From Rhodocyclaceae bacterium (GTDB lineage: Bacteria > Pseudomonadota > Gammaproteobacteria > Burkholderiales > Rhodocyclaceae): DNA of 64,000 bases. Both the position numbers and the translations under genes were made by a program. This document shows, piece after piece, positions 1 to 11,884 of the stretch. The DNA lies in NCBI GenBank assembly GCA_026417115.1, contig JAOADW010000046.1, forward strand, positions 16,856-80,855, read 5' to 3'. The notes beneath the pieces were generated by a model, which saw only the letters and a list, made by a program, of their open reading frames with translations, was not told the DNA's origin and made no database searches. Within the stretch, counting starts at the first letter, position 1. Each line of letters starts with the position of its first letter.

Positions 1-166
1 GCACGCTTGCGCCAGAGCGGGCGTCCGAAACCGACCGAAAAGCGCAAGACTTTGACGCCCAGCCAGCGGGCCGCGAGGTAATGGCCGAATTCATGCACGG
101 TGATCAGCACTCCCAGCGCCACCACGAAAGCGCCGACCACCCAGGGCAAACCCGTTGCGCTCAGCA
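1..166 (-). CDS. rseP: Site-2 protease RseP, N-terminal part (truncated by window edge)
   Basis: Reverse-strand translation [56 protein letters not shown]; HExxH zinc motif; follows dxr as in the conserved cluster. Confidence 0.85.
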
Positions 167-1342
167 TCGTCGGCGCTCCACGGCCGCCTGTGCGATGCTC
201 CTGGCCTCGGCGTCGACGGCCATGACATCTGCAAGATGTTTGACCGGGCGCCCCACCAGTGCGCCGAGGGTTTCTGCTATGACGTCATGAATGGCGAGAA
301 AAGGCAGGCGGCGCTCCAGGAAAGCGGCGACCGCGATCTCGTTCGCGGCGTTGAGGATGGCTGGCGCGCTCCCCCCCGCCTCCAAGGCCTGGTAGGCCAA
401 AGAAAGGCAAGGGAAACGCGCATAATCCGGCTCAGAGAATTCGAGGCTAGCCAAAGTGGGCAAATCGAGGGCCGTCACGCCGGCCTCGATGCGTTCGGGC
501 CAAGCCAGCGCATGGGCGATCGGCGTGCGCATGTCTGGATTGCTGAGCTGCGCCAATACCGAGCCATCGACATACTGCACGAGAGCATGGACCACGCTCT
601 GCGGGTGCACGACGACGCGTATCGCCTGGGCAGGCAGATTGAACAGCCAGTGCGCTTCGATGACTTCGAGCCCTTTGTTCATCAAGGTCGCTGAATCGAC
701 CGAAATCTTGCGCCCCATCGACCAGTTCGGATGGGCGCAAGCCTCCTCGGGGCTTACGCGTTGCAGCCGCTCACGCGGCGTCGTACGAAAGGGGCCGCCC
801 GAAGCAGTCAGCCAAATGTGCTGAATGCCGGCGCGCGTTGGATCGCTGGCATAATCCGGCGGCAAGGACTGAAAGACGGCATTGTGCTCGGAATCGATGG
901 GTAGCAGAATGGCACGATGCTTGCGCACCTCGGCCATGAAGAGCGCGCCCCCCATCACGAGCGCTTCCTTGTTGGCGAGAAGCACGCGCTTGCCCGCACA
1001 CACGGCAGCCAGTGTCGGCGCTAGCCCCGCGGCGCCGACGATGGCCGCCATCACCGTATCCACTTCCGGCAAGGAGGCAACCATTTCGAGCGCCGAGGCC
1101 CCGGCCAATACCTCGGTCGCAACTCCCGCCGCGCGCAGCTTTTCTTGAAGCGCCTTGGCCTGCGCTGGCTCGCCGATCACTGCATAGCGCGGCCTATGTC
1201 GGAGACATTGCTGAAAGAGAATGTCCGCCCGTTGGTTGCCGGTGATGGCGACGACCTCAAAGCGCTCCGGATGGCGTGCGACGACATCGAGCGTCGAGGC
1301 GCCGATCGAGCCGGTTGCGCCAAGGATCGCGAGCCGCTTCAT
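161..1342 (-). CDS. dxr: 1-deoxy-D-xylulose 5-phosphate reductoisomerase
   Basis: [20 protein letters not shown]..., [41 protein letters not shown] motifs. Confidence 0.98.
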   Translation of the reverse strand: MKRLAILGATGSIGASTLDVVARHPERFEVVAITGNQRADILFQQCLRHRPRYAVIGEPAQAKALQEKLRAAGVATEVLAGASALEMVASLPEVDTVMAAIVGAAGLAPTLAAVCAGKRVLLANKEALVMGGALFMAEVRKHRAILLPIDSEHNAVFQSLPPDYASDPTRAGIQHIWLTASGGPFRTTPRERLQRVSPEEACAHPNWSMGRKISVDSATLMNKGLEVIEAHWLFNLPAQAIRVVVHPQSVVHALVQYVDGSVLAQLSNPDMRTPIAHALAWPERIEAGVTALDLPTLASLEFSEPDYARFPCLSLAYQALEAGGSAPAILNAANEIAVAAFLERRLPFLAIHDVIAETLGALVGRPVKHLADVMAVDAEARSIAQAAVERRRC

Positions 1343-2121
1343 CAGCTCCCCCAGCGTAGCGCCAAGGCAGCCAGCGGCAAAAGCGCAGTCTGGCTGTCGA
1401 TGCGATCCAACACGCCGCCGTGCCCTGGCAACAGGGCGCTGCTATCCTTGACGCCTGCGGCGCGCTTGGCGAGCGATTCGAGAAGATCCCCGATGATCGC
1501 CAGCACCGTCGCCAGCATGAGTAGGATTGCGAATAGCCACGCCGGCATGACGGGCAAACCCGGCACATGTTCTTGGACGAGAAAACCATAGGCCATCACC
1601 GCGACCACCGCGCCGCCTGCTCCCTCCCAGGTCTTGCCCGGGCTGATTGCGTAAGCCAGCTTATGGCGTCCCCATCGTCGCCCCACGAAAAAAGCGCCGA
1701 TGTCGGCCACCCACGCGAGCGCCATCACCGCTATGAGCAACCAGGGGCTTTTCCCTAAGAGCTCGACGATGGCCGCCCAAGTGGGCACCAGCAACAAGAC
1801 GCCCAGCGTCGGGCAGACCGTGATCTGCCGCGCAAGCAGCATGCGCGGCGCAAAGAACAACCAGAAGAACGCAGACAACACCCAGAGAATCAAAAAGCCG
1901 TCTTGGGGCCGCGTCCAAAAGAGCACGCAGAGCGCAAATATGCCAAAAGCATAGACTTTGCGCCGCCCGGAAGATAGCCCCATCATCCCCGCCCATTCCC
2001 AGCCGGCAAGTGCTGCGACACCGGCGAAGACAATCGAGGCAAGCCAAGGCGGAAACAAGAAGAGGATGGCGCCAAAGCCGGCCAGCAAGACCGACGCGGT
2101 CGCCACGCGCGTCCTAAGCAT
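1342..2121 (-). CDS. cdsA: Phosphatidate cytidylyltransferase
   Basis: Multi-TM protein with C-terminal [12 protein letters not shown] signature; start at internal MLRTRV chosen by overlap with uppS. Confidence 0.95.
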   Translation of the reverse strand: MLRTRVATASVLLAGFGAILFLFPPWLASIVFAGVAALAGWEWAGMMGLSSGRRKVYAFGIFALCVLFWTRPQDGFLILWVLSAFFWLFFAPRMLLARQITVCPTLGVLLLVPTWAAIVELLGKSPWLLIAVMALAWVADIGAFFVGRRWGRHKLAYAISPGKTWEGAGGAVVAVMAYGFLVQEHVPGLPVMPAWLFAILLMLATVLAIIGDLLESLAKRAAGVKDSSALLPGHGGVLDRIDSQTALLPLAALALRWGS

Positions 2122-2917
2122 GGAGCGCTTCGCTCGCGGCAGCCGATGGGAACGACGTCTGTGCCATGGCCGCGTGGAGTTGTTCGCTGGTGCGGCCAAA
2201 ACGCCGTTCGCGGCGACGATAACTGGCGATCGCTTCGTCGAGCAGATGCTCATCGAAATCGGGCCAGAACTTGTCGGTGAAATAGAGTTCCGTATAGGCG
2301 AGATGCCAGAGCAGGAAATTGCTGATACGCTGCTCGCCGCCAGTGCGAATGAAGAGATCCGGCTCAGGAATGTCCCCGAGCGCCAAGAAAGGCTCGAGGT
2401 CCGTTTCGCGATAACACCCCCTCTTTTCAGGGTGTGCGAGCGTCATCGCGTTGATGGCCTGCATGAGGTCCCAGCGACCGCCGTAGTTGGCCGCAATGGT
2501 CAGCGTCAGGCGTTGGTTGCCCGCTGTCTTCTGCTCTGCTTGGCGGATCAAGTCGACGAGCCTCGTGTCGAAAGCGGAGACATCGCCAATCACTTTCAGG
2601 CGCACGCCATTTGCATGGAGCTTATCGACCTCGCGTTCGAGCGCGGCGACGAAAAGCCCCATCAAGAAGCTGACTTCCTCGGCCGGCCGCCGCCAATTCT
2701 CGGAACTGAAGGCAAACAGGGTCACGTATTCGACGCCGCGCTCGATGCTGGCTCGCACCACGCGCCGCACCGCCTCGACGCCCTCGCGATGGCCTGCCGC
2801 GCGCGGCAGCTTGCGCGTCTTGGCCCAGCGCCCATTGCCATCCATGATGATGGCGACATGGCGTGGAACCGGGCGCACCTCGGGAATCGCGCGCGTCGAG
2901 CTCGGCTGGATAGCCAT
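2114..2917 (-). CDS. uppS: Isoprenyl (undecaprenyl diphosphate) synthase
   Basis: [28 protein letters not shown] motifs. Confidence 0.97.
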   Translation of the reverse strand: MAIQPSSTRAIPEVRPVPRHVAIIMDGNGRWAKTRKLPRAAGHREGVEAVRRVVRASIERGVEYVTLFAFSSENWRRPAEEVSFLMGLFVAALEREVDKLHANGVRLKVIGDVSAFDTRLVDLIRQAEQKTAGNQRLTLTIAANYGGRWDLMQAINAMTLAHPEKRGCYRETDLEPFLALGDIPEPDLFIRTGGEQRISNFLLWHLAYTELYFTDKFWPDFDEHLLDEAIASYRRRERRFGRTSEQLHAAMAQTSFPSAAASEALHA

Positions 2918-2932
2918 TCTTTCCCGCCTTCC

Positions 2933-3493
2933 TCACACCGCAAGCAGATCTTTTTCTTTTTCCGCGAGCAGCTTGTCGACCTCGGCCACGAAGCGATCGG
3001 TGAGCTTCTGGATCTCGTCTTGCGCGCGGCGCTCTTCATCTTCGGAAATCTCGTGCTTTTTCAGCGCATCCTTGAGGTGCTGGATGGCATCTCGCCGCAC
3101 GTTGCGAATCGCTACTTTGGCCGTTTCCCCCTCATGTCGCACCACCTTGATCAAGTCGCGGCGACGCTCTTCCGTCAGCGGGGGCATGGGAATCCGCAAG
3201 AGATCGCCTTGATTTGCAGGATTGAGCCCCAAGTCGGACTCTCGAATGGCCTTTTCGATCTTCGTCAGCATCCCCTTGTCCCAGGGCTGCACGCCGATCG
3301 TGCGGGCATCGAGCAACGTGACGTTGGCAACTTGGTTGATCGGCGTGGGCACGCCATAATAATCGACCATCACGTGATCGAGCAGCCCTGTATGCGCGCG
3401 GCCGGTGCGCACCTTGGCGAGATCGGCCTTCAAGGCTTCGAGGCTCTTGCCCATCTTCTGCTCGGTGACCTTCTTCAATTCGGAGATGATCAT
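2933..3493 (-). CDS. frr: Ribosome recycling factor
   Basis: [34 protein letters not shown]...; RRF family; start at internal Met. Confidence 0.97.
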   Translation of the reverse strand: MIISELKKVTEQKMGKSLEALKADLAKVRTGRAHTGLLDHVMVDYYGVPTPINQVANVTLLDARTIGVQPWDKGMLTKIEKAIRESDLGLNPANQGDLLRIPMPPLTEERRRDLIKVVRHEGETAKVAIRNVRRDAIQHLKDALKKHEISEDEERRAQDEIQKLTDRFVAEVDKLLAEKEKDLLAV

Positions 3494-4242
3494 GACATGA
3501 CTCCTGCATGAGCGTCGCTCGAGCAATAGACGAGAGTGCCCTCGTCCTCTCCGAGCACGACGCGCTTCAAAGCTTCCGGCTTGAAAATGGAGAAAACATT
3601 GATGGGCAACCGCTGATCGCGGCAAAGGGCGAACGCCGTCGCATCCATGACGGCGAGATTGCGCTGGATCGCCTCATCGAAACTGATGCGCGCATAGCGC
3701 ACGGCGTTGGCGTCTTTTTTGGGATCGGCGCTATAGACGCCATCGACCTTGGTCGCCTTGAGGACGATCTCGGCGCCGATCTCGGAACCCCGCAAGGCGG
3801 CTGCCGTATCGGTCGTAAAGAAAGGATTGCCGGTGCCGCCGGCAAAGATCACTACCTTGCCTTCTTCGAGATAGCGAATCGCCTTGCCCCGGATATAGGG
3901 TTCGACCACCTGCTCGATGGTCAGCGCCGATTGCACCCGCGCATTGACGCCCATCTGGCGCATCGCGTCGGCCAGCGCCATGGCGTTCATGACCGTCGCC
4001 AGCATCCCCATGTAATCGGCAGTGGCGCGATCCATGCCGAATGCAGCGCCACTGACGCCGCGAAAGATATTGCCGCCGCCGATGACGATACCCACCTCCA
4101 CGCCCATCTCGACGATGGCCTTGATCTCGCCAACGATGCGGGTGAGCGTTTCGCGCTCGATGCCATAGTTTTGCGCGCCCATCAGGGCCTCGCCCGAGAG
4201 CTTGAGCAAAATACGGCGATAGCGGGGCGCGAGCTCGCTCAT
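3490..4242 (-). CDS. pyrH: UMP kinase
   Basis: [37 protein letters not shown]; start at [10 protein letters not shown]. Confidence 0.97.
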   Translation of the reverse strand: MSELAPRYRRILLKLSGEALMGAQNYGIERETLTRIVGEIKAIVEMGVEVGIVIGGGNIFRGVSGAAFGMDRATADYMGMLATVMNAMALADAMRQMGVNARVQSALTIEQVVEPYIRGKAIRYLEEGKVVIFAGGTGNPFFTTDTAAALRGSEIGAEIVLKATKVDGVYSADPKKDANAVRYARISFDEAIQRNLAVMDATAFALCRDQRLPINVFSIFKPEALKRVVLGEDEGTLVYCSSDAHAGVMS

Positions 4243-4243
4243 C

Positions 4244-5140
4244 TCACTTCTTGGCGGCGGCTGCAGCCTGAGCGGCCACTTCGGCGGCGAAATCCGTTTG
4301 TTTCTTCTCGATGCCCTCGCCCACGATAAAGAGCGCAAAGGCATTGACCGTCGCTCCCTTCGCCTTTAGCAGATCTCCGACCGTTTGTTTGCCGTCTTCT
4401 GCCTTGACGAAGACTTGCCCGAGCAGCGTCACTTCTTTGAGGAATTTGCCCACCGTGCCTTCGGCGATCTTTTCCAGCATGTTTTCCGGCTTGCCCGCCT
4501 CACGGGCTTTCTCGATCGCGATGCGCCGCTCGCTCTCAATGAGCTCTTGCGGCACGCCAGAAGGGTCGAGCGCCTTGGGCTTCGCGGCTGCAATATGCAT
4601 GGCCAGGTCTTTACCCAATTGCTCGTCGCCGCCCGAGAGATCGACAAGGGTCGCGATTTTCGCGCCGCCATGGACATAGGCGAAGAGCCTGCCTTTCGCT
4701 TCCAGCCGCACGAAGCGGCGAATAGTCATGTTCTCGCCAATCTTGCCGACAAGCGCCGTGCGCGCGCTCTCCACCGTGCCCTCGCCATAGGGAAGAGCCG
4801 ACAATGCCGCGACATCGGCCGGATTCTTGGTCACCACGAGTTCGGCACAGGCCTTGGCGAGCGCAATGAACTCTTCGTTTTTGGCGACGAAATCGGTCTC
4901 CGAATTGAGCTCGACCAGCGCGCCGACCTTGCCGTCGCCCGAGAGAAACATGCCAATCACGCCCTCGGCGGCGATGCGAGTCGCCGCCTTGGTTGCACGA
5001 TTTCCCAGCTTGACGCGCAAGATCTCTTCGGCCTTGGCCATGTCGCCGCCCGCCTCGGCAAGCGCCTTTTTGCATTCCATCATCGGCGCGTCGGTTTTCT
5101 CGCGCAACTCCTTGACCATGCTTGCGGTAATTTCCGCCAT
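4244..5140 (-). CDS. tsf: Elongation factor Ts
   Basis: [39 protein letters not shown]. Confidence 0.98.
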   Translation of the reverse strand: MAEITASMVKELREKTDAPMMECKKALAEAGGDMAKAEEILRVKLGNRATKAATRIAAEGVIGMFLSGDGKVGALVELNSETDFVAKNEEFIALAKACAELVVTKNPADVAALSALPYGEGTVESARTALVGKIGENMTIRRFVRLEAKGRLFAYVHGGAKIATLVDLSGGDEQLGKDLAMHIAAAKPKALDPSGVPQELIESERRIAIEKAREAGKPENMLEKIAEGTVGKFLKEVTLLGQVFVKAEDGKQTVGDLLKAKGATVNAFALFIVGEGIEKKQTDFAAEVAAQAAAAAKK

Positions 5141-5209
5141 GCTCACGACTCCAGCTTCAAACGTTGTGTTTGCGGGACATCATCCCTCCCGCTATTCCTG
5201 GAAAACCGA

Positions 5210-5965
5210 TCACTCGGCTTGTGCTTCTTCTTCGACCTCGACGAATTCCTCGTCGCCGGCAAGCTGCTGCACCACCTCGTTGATCGCCTGGTTCTTGCCT
5301 TCGAGCACCGCATCGGCAACAGCGCGCGCATAGAGACGAATCGCGCGCGAAGAGTCGTCGTTGCCCGGAATCACATAGTCGATGCCCAGCGGGCTATGAT
5401 TGGTATCGACGACGCCGACGACGGGAATACCGAGCTTGTTGGCCTCATTGACCGCGATCTTATGAAAGCCCACGTCGATCACGAACAGCGCATCAGGCAA
5501 GGCATCCATTTCTTTGATGCCATCGAGGCTCTTTTGCAGCTTGACCAGCTCACGGCTCATCATCAGCGCTTCCTTTTTCGACATCTTCTCGAGCGCGCCG
5601 TCAGCAACCATTTGCTCCATGTCCTTCAGGCGCTTGATGGATTGCTTGACGGTCTTGAAATTGGTGAGCATGCCGCCGAGCCAGCGTTCATCAACATAGG
5701 GCATGCCACAACGCTGGGCTTCTTCAGCGATGATCTCGCGAGCTTGACGCTTGGTGCCGACAAAGAGGATCACGCCTTTCTTAGCCGCAAGCTTGCGCAC
5801 GAAGCCCATCGCTTCATTGAATTTGACGAGGGTCTTTTCGAGGTTGATGATGTGGATTTTGTTGCGATGGCCGAAAATATAGGGGGCCATACGCGGGTTC
5901 CAAAAGCGCGTCTGATGGCCGAAATGGACACCGGCCTCGAGCATTTGACGCATCGTGACGTTCAT
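5210..5965 (-). CDS. rpsB: 30S ribosomal protein S2
   Basis: [32 protein letters not shown]. Confidence 0.99.
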   Translation of the reverse strand: MNVTMRQMLEAGVHFGHQTRFWNPRMAPYIFGHRNKIHIINLEKTLVKFNEAMGFVRKLAAKKGVILFVGTKRQAREIIAEEAQRCGMPYVDERWLGGMLTNFKTVKQSIKRLKDMEQMVADGALEKMSKKEALMMSRELVKLQKSLDGIKEMDALPDALFVIDVGFHKIAVNEANKLGIPVVGVVDTNHSPLGIDYVIPGNDDSSRAIRLYARAVADAVLEGKNQAINEVVQQLAGDEEFVEVEEEAQAE

Positions 5966-6222
5966 CGATCATTCTCCTCATGGGTTGAACCTCCATCCGG
6001 CCGGAAACCTTCACACGCACCCCTCGGGTAACAAAGGAAGCCGCGCATCGCTAAGGCACCCATCAGAGGCCGGATGTGCGAATTTCGTTTTACCGGCGAT
6101 CCCAGGCAAAACAAGTCTTGCATTATAGCGAGGCAGCATCTTCCTCGGCAAGGCCACCTCGAAAATCATGGAAGCCGCATTAGAATCCTTCTCACCCACA
6201 GAGACAGACAAACCACGCCATC

Positions 6223-7032
6223 ATGGGCATCATCCGCAAGACCCCAGAAGAAATCGAGCAAATGCGCATTGCCGGGCGCCTCGCGGGCGAGGTGCTGGAC
6301 TACATCACGCCTTTCGTGCAACCCGGTGTGACCACAGCCGAGCTGGACCGGCTTTGCCATGACTATATGGTCAATGTCCAAGGCTGTATTCCGGCCCCGC
6401 TCAATTACGCCCCGCCGGGCTATCCCCCCTATCCCAAATCGATCTGTGCGTCCGTCAATCATCAGGTCTGTCATGGCGTGCCGAATGATCGTCCATTGAA
6501 GAAGGGAGACATCGTCAATCTCGACATCACGACCATCAAAAACGGCTGGCATGGCGACACCAGCCGGATGTTCATCGTGGGGGGCGAGGCCTCTCTGCTT
6601 GCCAAGCGCCTCGTGCGCGTCTGCCACGAATGCCTTTGGCTGGGTATCGCCGCCGTGCGGCCTGGCGCATATCTCGGCGACATCGGTTGGGCCATCCAAC
6701 GCCATGCCGAAAAGCACGGCTTCTCTGTCGTGCGAGAGTTCTGTGGTCATGGCATCGGCCGCCATTTCCACGAAGAACCGCAGGTGCTCCACTATGGCAA
6801 ACGTGGCGATGGCATACGCCTCGAACCCGGCATGGTCTTTACCATCGAGCCGATGATCAATGCCGGCAAGGCGGCGATCTCGGAATTGCCGGACGGGTGG
6901 ACCATCGTGACCAAGGATCGCAGTCTCTCGGCTCAATGGGAGCATACGGTCGCCGTCACGGAGACGGGCGTCGAGGTGCTGACGTTGTCGGCGGGATCCC
7001 CGCCCAATCCTTTCGCCGAAGACCATGGTTGA
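6223..7032 (+). CDS. map: Type I methionine aminopeptidase
   Basis: IEQMRIAGRLAGEVLDYI, NHQVCHGVP, GHGIGRHFHEEP, FTIEPM. Confidence 0.98.
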   Translation: MGIIRKTPEEIEQMRIAGRLAGEVLDYITPFVQPGVTTAELDRLCHDYMVNVQGCIPAPLNYAPPGYPPYPKSICASVNHQVCHGVPNDRPLKKGDIVNLDITTIKNGWHGDTSRMFIVGGEASLLAKRLVRVCHECLWLGIAAVRPGAYLGDIGWAIQRHAEKHGFSVVREFCGHGIGRHFHEEPQVLHYGKRGDGIRLEPGMVFTIEPMINAGKAAISELPDGWTIVTKDRSLSAQWEHTVAVTETGVEVLTLSAGSPPNPFAEDHG

Positions 7033-9595
7033 GGCGCGCAACGAACTGCTTTCCCGACATCGCCAACGCCTCGAGTCCGGACGCGCACAACTCGCGCACG
7101 ATTACCAACACCGCCCCTTGCCGAAACGTTATCTAAGGGGACTCGCGCAGCTCGTCGACGAGGTCTTGGTTAGCCTCTGGCATAGCCTCGAGCCCAACCC
7201 TAGCGCCTCATTGCTCGCGGTGGGTGGCTATGGGCGCGGCGAGCTGTTTCCGTCTTCCGACGTCGATCTTTTGATCCTCACACCGACCACTGCAGCTGCA
7301 CAGGCATGCGAAGACAAGCTCTCGGCATTGATCGGTTTGTGCTGGGATTGCGGGCTTGCCATCGGCCATAGCGTGCGCACCATCGACGCCTGCCTGGAAG
7401 AAAGCCAGCGGGACATCACCGTCGCCACTGCGCTCCTCGAGGCTCGTTATCTCGCCGGCAGCCGCACGCTCGCCCAAGCCTTTTTCGGCGCCTATCAGGC
7501 GTCATTGGACCCCTTCGCCTTTTTCACCGCGAAGCGTCTCGAACAAGAAGGGCGTCATAGCCGCTACAACGACTCGGCGTTCAACCTCGAACCCAACTGC
7601 AAGGAAGCCCCAGGCGGCCTGCGTGATCTGCACGTGCTGCGTTGGATCGCGCGCGCAGCCGGCTGGGGGAATGGCTGGTCAGCGCTTGCCCGGCGTGGCA
7701 TCGTCTCTCGCCAAGAGGCCAGAGAACTCCGCCATTGCGAAGATTTTCTCGCCCGCCTGCGCATCGCTTTGCATCTCGTCGCCCAACGACGAGAAGACCG
7801 TCTGCTCTTCGACTACCAGGAAACCATCGCCCGTTTTCTCGGCATCGAGGCTTCACTGCATCAGCGCGCCGCCGAGCGGCTTATGCGGCGCTATTACCGC
7901 AATGCCAAACGCATTACCCAGCTCAACACCCTCTTGATGCTCGACTTCGCCGCGCGCTTGGAAGCCGCACCCTCCCACGAGCCGGTCCCGCTCGACGAGG
8001 ACTTCCAAATCGAACGGGATTTGCTCGATTTGCGCACTCCCGATCTTTTTCAACAGCGGCCGTCGGCCATCTTGAAAAGCTTCTCCCTGCTTTCCGCACA
8101 TCCCGAACTCAAGGGGATGACGCCGCGCACCCTGCGCGCATTGTGGCATGCGCGTCACCTGATCGACGCCAACTTTCGGCGCGACCCCGCCAATCAACGC
8201 AATTTTCTCGCCTTGTTCTCGGCGCCGCGGGGGCTTACTCATCAACTACGCCGCATGAACCAGTTCGATCTCTTGGGCGCCTACCTTCCCGCCTTTGCAC
8301 GCATCGTCGGTCAATTGCAACACGACCTCTTCCATATCTATACCGTCGACCAACACATTCTCCAAGTCGTGCGCAACTTGCGTCGGCTCGCGCTGCCCGA
8401 ATTCGCCCACGAGTTCCCTTTTTGTTCGCGGCTCATGGCCGCGCAGCCGAAACCATGGCGCATTTATCTCGCCGCCCTTTTCCATGACATCGCCAAAGGC
8501 CGCGGCGGCGATCACTCCCAGCTGGGGGCGCGCGATGTGCGGCGCTTTTGCCGCCTACACGCAATCGAAAAAGAAGATGCCGAATTCATCGCCTTCCTGG
8601 TCGCCCATCATTTGACCATGTCGCGCGTCGCCCAGCACGAAGACCTGGGCGACCCTGCCGTGATACGCCGCTTCGCACGTCTCGTGGAAACGAATGAGCG
8701 GCTCTCGGCGCTTTATCTGCTCACCGTCTGCGACATCCGCGGCACCAGTCCAAAGGTCTGGAACGCCTGGAAAGCCAAGCTGCTCGAGGATCTCTATCGC
8801 GTGACGGCGCGCGTGCTCGCGGGAGAGGACGTCGAAAAGCTTGCGGGCATCGAAGCGCGCCAAGAAGAGGCGCGCCGCCTGCTTCGACTCAAGGGTCTGC
8901 GCCCAGGCGTCGAAGCCGCGTTTTGGCGCCAGCTCGACACTGGATATTTCATGCGCCACGACAGCGAAAAGATCGCTTGGCACACACAGACGCTCTACCA
9001 TCGGCCAGCGCCCGAAAGGCCCGTGGTGCGCGCGCGCCTGAACCCGGCAGGCGCTGGCCTGCAGGTCATGATCTACACGCATGACCAGCCTGAGCTTTTT
9101 GCGCGGCTCTGTGGTTTCTTCGCGCGTTTGGGCTATACCATCGTCGACGCCAAGATCCACACCACGAAGCATGGCTATGCATTGGACAGCTTCAGCCTGC
9201 TCGAGGCCGAGCCCATGGCTCCCTACCGGGACATGATCGGCTTCATCGAACACGAGCTCGCTGCCGAGCTCATCCAACAGCCTCCGCTATCGCCACCGCC
9301 AGCGCGCCGGCTTTCGCGACAGGCGCGTTGCCAGCCCTTTACCCCGGAAGTCTCCTTCCGCCCCGACGAATCGGGTCGCTATTACATCCTCTCCTTAGGA
9401 GCAATCGACCGCGCCGGTCTGCTTTATGATGTCGCGCGCCTTCTGTCCCGCTTCGGCGTCGAGGTTCATGCCGCAAAAATCTCGACGCTCGGCGAACGGG
9501 TCGAAGACACTTTTCTCGCAAGCGGCGCAGCGCTGGCCGACCCCCCCACGCTCCTGCGCCTGGAACAAGAGCTCATCGAGATTTTGCGTATCTGA
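7025..9595 (+). CDS. glnD: PII uridylyltransferase / uridylyl-removing enzyme
   Basis: Nucleotidyltransferase GGYGRGELFPSSDVDLL, HD domain LFHDIAKGRGGDHS, two C-terminal ACT domains. Confidence 0.97.
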   Translation: MVEARNELLSRHRQRLESGRAQLAHDYQHRPLPKRYLRGLAQLVDEVLVSLWHSLEPNPSASLLAVGGYGRGELFPSSDVDLLILTPTTAAAQACEDKLSALIGLCWDCGLAIGHSVRTIDACLEESQRDITVATALLEARYLAGSRTLAQAFFGAYQASLDPFAFFTAKRLEQEGRHSRYNDSAFNLEPNCKEAPGGLRDLHVLRWIARAAGWGNGWSALARRGIVSRQEARELRHCEDFLARLRIALHLVAQRREDRLLFDYQETIARFLGIEASLHQRAAERLMRRYYRNAKRITQLNTLLMLDFAARLEAAPSHEPVPLDEDFQIERDLLDLRTPDLFQQRPSAILKSFSLLSAHPELKGMTPRTLRALWHARHLIDANFRRDPANQRNFLALFSAPRGLTHQLRRMNQFDLLGAYLPAFARIVGQLQHDLFHIYTVDQHILQVVRNLRRLALPEFAHEFPFCSRLMAAQPKPWRIYLAALFHDIAKGRGGDHSQLGARDVRRFCRLHAIEKEDAEFIAFLVAHHLTMSRVAQHEDLGDPAVIRRFARLVETNERLSALYLLTVCDIRGTSPKVWNAWKAKLLEDLYRVTARVLAGEDVEKLAGIEARQEEARRLLRLKGLRPGVEAAFWRQLDTGYFMRHDSEKIAWHTQTLYHRPAPERPVVRARLNPAGAGLQVMIYTHDQPELFARLCGFFARLGYTIVDAKIHTTKHGYALDSFSLLEAEPMAPYRDMIGFIEHELAAELIQQPPLSPPPARRLSRQARCQPFTPEVSFRPDESGRYYILSLGAIDRAGLLYDVARLLSRFGVEVHAAKISTLGERVEDTFLASGAALADPPTLLRLEQELIEILRI

Positions 9596-9625
9596 ATCGC
9601 CCAGGCCTCTTGGCCTCCTGTTCTC

Positions 9626-10372
9626 TCAGAGCTCCTCCTCGCAAAAATGCTCGATGATCCGCCGCGCCTTGGCCATGCCTTCTTGCAGCACGCCTTCGAT
9701 CGTCTCGAGGGGGATCGTATGCTGGGCGTCGCCGCGTCCCGCCGCCCAATTGGCCACCACGCAAAGCGCCGCATAGGGCGTCGCCAGCTCACGCGCCAGG
9801 GCCGCCTCCGGCATACCGGTCATGCCGACGATGTCGCAGCCATCTCGCGCCATGCGCTCGATCTCGGCGGCCGTCTCCAGCCGCGGCCCCTGCGTTGCGC
9901 CATAGACGGCCCTACCTGCGACGGTGAGGCCTGCTCTGTCGGCAGCGCACAACAAACGCTGGCGTAACAACTCGTCATAGGGCTCGGTAAAGTCGACATG
10001 CACGACCGGCCGGTCGATGACATCGAAGAAAGTCTGCGCGCGCCCCCAGGTGTAGTCGATGATTTGATGAGGAACGACCAAGGTCCCAGGTGCCAGGTCC
10101 GCGCGGATGCCGCCGACGGAGGCCACGGAGACGATGGCCTGAGCGCCCGCGCCTTTGATGAGCGCCCAGACATTGGCACGGTAATTGACGCGATGAGGGG
10201 GAATGGTATGGCCATGCCCATGGCGCGCCAAAAACACGACCTCTTGTTTGCCGACGCGCCCAAAAGTAAGCATGCCCGAGGGCTCGCCATACGGTGTGCG
10301 CACGACTTCACGCCGCGCCACTTCGAGCGAAGACAGCTGCGTGAGTCCACTGCCGCCGATAACCGCCAACAT
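9626..10372 (-). CDS. MTAP-family purine nucleoside phosphorylase, probably S-methyl-5'-thioinosine phosphorylase
   Basis: MLAVIGGSGLTQL, HRVNYRANVWALK-like, GGIRADLAPG, MTGMPEAALARE; PNP/MTAP family. Confidence 0.85.
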   Translation of the reverse strand: MLAVIGGSGLTQLSSLEVARREVVRTPYGEPSGMLTFGRVGKQEVVFLARHGHGHTIPPHRVNYRANVWALIKGAGAQAIVSVASVGGIRADLAPGTLVVPHQIIDYTWGRAQTFFDVIDRPVVHVDFTEPYDELLRQRLLCAADRAGLTVAGRAVYGATQGPRLETAAEIERMARDGCDIVGMTGMPEAALARELATPYAALCVVANWAAGRGDAQHTIPLETIEGVLQEGMAKARRIIEHFCEEEL

Positions 10373-10981
10373 CGTTCGATTCCTTTCGTATTGCGACGAA
10401 TCCGTTTGCTTCTGAGAGCGGGCTTTGACGCGCCTCGGCATCTGAAGCCTTGCGGCATGCCGAAAACCTCACGCCAAGCTCGCCGACGCAAAAAGCCGGC
10501 CACCCATCGCAGAGGCCGAGCCCTAGAGCCCTGCCGTCAGGCGCTGGAATACTCTCCGAGTGGCACCAATGCCTTGCCTATCTTAGCCGATGCTCCCTCT
10601 GCGCACACTCCGCCCGCCATCCCGGCACGAAAAAGAAAAGCGCTTTATTATCGTCATCGAACAGGAAATCGTTCCCCTCTCACCGCTCATGCATCGACTT
10701 CCGCCAGCCCTGAACGAGCTGCTGCGCTCCCCCATTTGGCGACGCTGGCTGCCACGCCTGCTCTGGGCCGCTTTAATCCTTTCGCTCATCGGCTATTTTT
10801 CTCATCCCAGTGTAAGCCCTTTGCTCTGCAAGATCTACGGTTGAGGGATGCGCAAGAGCCCCCAAGATGGCTCGGCCGGAAGAAATCTCCTCGCTAAAAC
10901 ACGAAGACGAAAAAAGAAGCGTTGAAACTTGTGGATTCATCGGCTAGTCTAATACGCGAATCTGTAGAGGAGGGTCACGAG

Positions 10982-11671
10982 ATGTCTGACGTCACCACCG
11001 ATCGCCTGGTTCCGGCCGTAGCGGTTGCGCGCAGTAACCGCGTATTGCGCAACACCTATGCCCTGCTTGCGCTTTCGCTGCTGCCGACGGTCGTGGGAGC
11101 CTGGCTGGGCGTTGCCATGCATTTTTCACTCTTCGCCGAGAGTCCCCTCCTTGCCTTCATGCTTTTCTTGGGGGGCGCCTTCGCCTTCATGTGGGGGATC
11201 GAAAAAAACAAGCACAGCGGCCTCGGCGTCGTTTTGCTGCTCGCCTTTACCTTTTTCATGGGATTGATGCTGTCTCGCCTCTTGCAGATCGCGTTGGGCC
11301 TTGCGCAAGGCGGACAAATCATCGCCCTCGCCTTTGGCGGCACGAGCCTCATCTTCTTTGCTCTGGCTGGCATTGCCACCCACGCGCGCAGGGACTTCTC
11401 GAACCTCGGTAAATTTCTCTTCGCAGGCGTGCTCGTGTTGTTGCTCGCGGGCTTCGCCAATCTGTTCTTCCAAATCCCTGCCGTGGCATTGGCAATCGCC
11501 GCCGTCGCCGTGCTGCTCTTTTCCGCCTATCTGATCTACGACATCAACCGCATCGTCCAGGGTGGCGAGGATAACTACATCACCGCTACGCTCTCGATCT
11601 ATCTCGACCTTTACAACGTCTTCGTCGGCCTCGTGCAATTGCTGATGGCCTTCTCCGGCGAAAAGGACTGA
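10982..11671 (+). CDS. Bax inhibitor-1 / YccA family membrane protein
   Basis: Seven-TM pattern, LLIFSAYLIYDINRIVQGGEDNYITATLSIYLDLYNVFVGLVQLL C-terminus. Confidence 0.93.
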   Translation: MSDVTTDRLVPAVAVARSNRVLRNTYALLALSLLPTVVGAWLGVAMHFSLFAESPLLAFMLFLGGAFAFMWGIEKNKHSGLGVVLLLAFTFFMGLMLSRLLQIALGLAQGGQIIALAFGGTSLIFFALAGIATHARRDFSNLGKFLFAGVLVLLLAGFANLFFQIPAVALAIAAVAVLLFSAYLIYDINRIVQGGEDNYITATLSIYLDLYNVFVGLVQLLMAFSGEKD

Positions 11672-11726
11672 CGACGGCCGCAGCCGGCCTGTCGCAGGCG
11701 GCGTTTCGAGGCCGCTTCGCTGACAT

Positions 11727-11802
11727 TGGTGCCGACAGTCCGACTCGAACGGACGACCTACCGCTTACAAGGCGGTTGCTCTACCGGCTGAGCTATGTCG
11801 GC
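11727..11802 (-). tRNA. tRNA-Thr (anticodon UGU)
   Basis: Reverse complement GCCGACATAGCTCAGCCGGTAGAGCAACCGCCTTGTAAGCGGTAGGTCGTCCGAGTCGGACTGTCGGCACCA; cloverleaf, loop CTTGTAA, encoded CCA. Confidence 0.95.
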
Positions 11803-11884
11803 AGGCAGGTGGTGAAATTATAACCCGGCGCGCTGGCATGCGAGCCTCATCTTAGAATTTCAGGCACTCCTAGCCGCGAACCTT

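Noticed and set aside
1958-3511. 517-aa plus-strand ORF opposite uppS/frr
   Set aside because: Antisense shadow ORF produced by GC-rich codon bias; the opposite strand encodes clear housekeeping proteins.
4385-6031. 548-aa plus-strand ORF opposite tsf/rpsB
   Set aside because: Shadow ORF antisense to conserved ribosomal genes.
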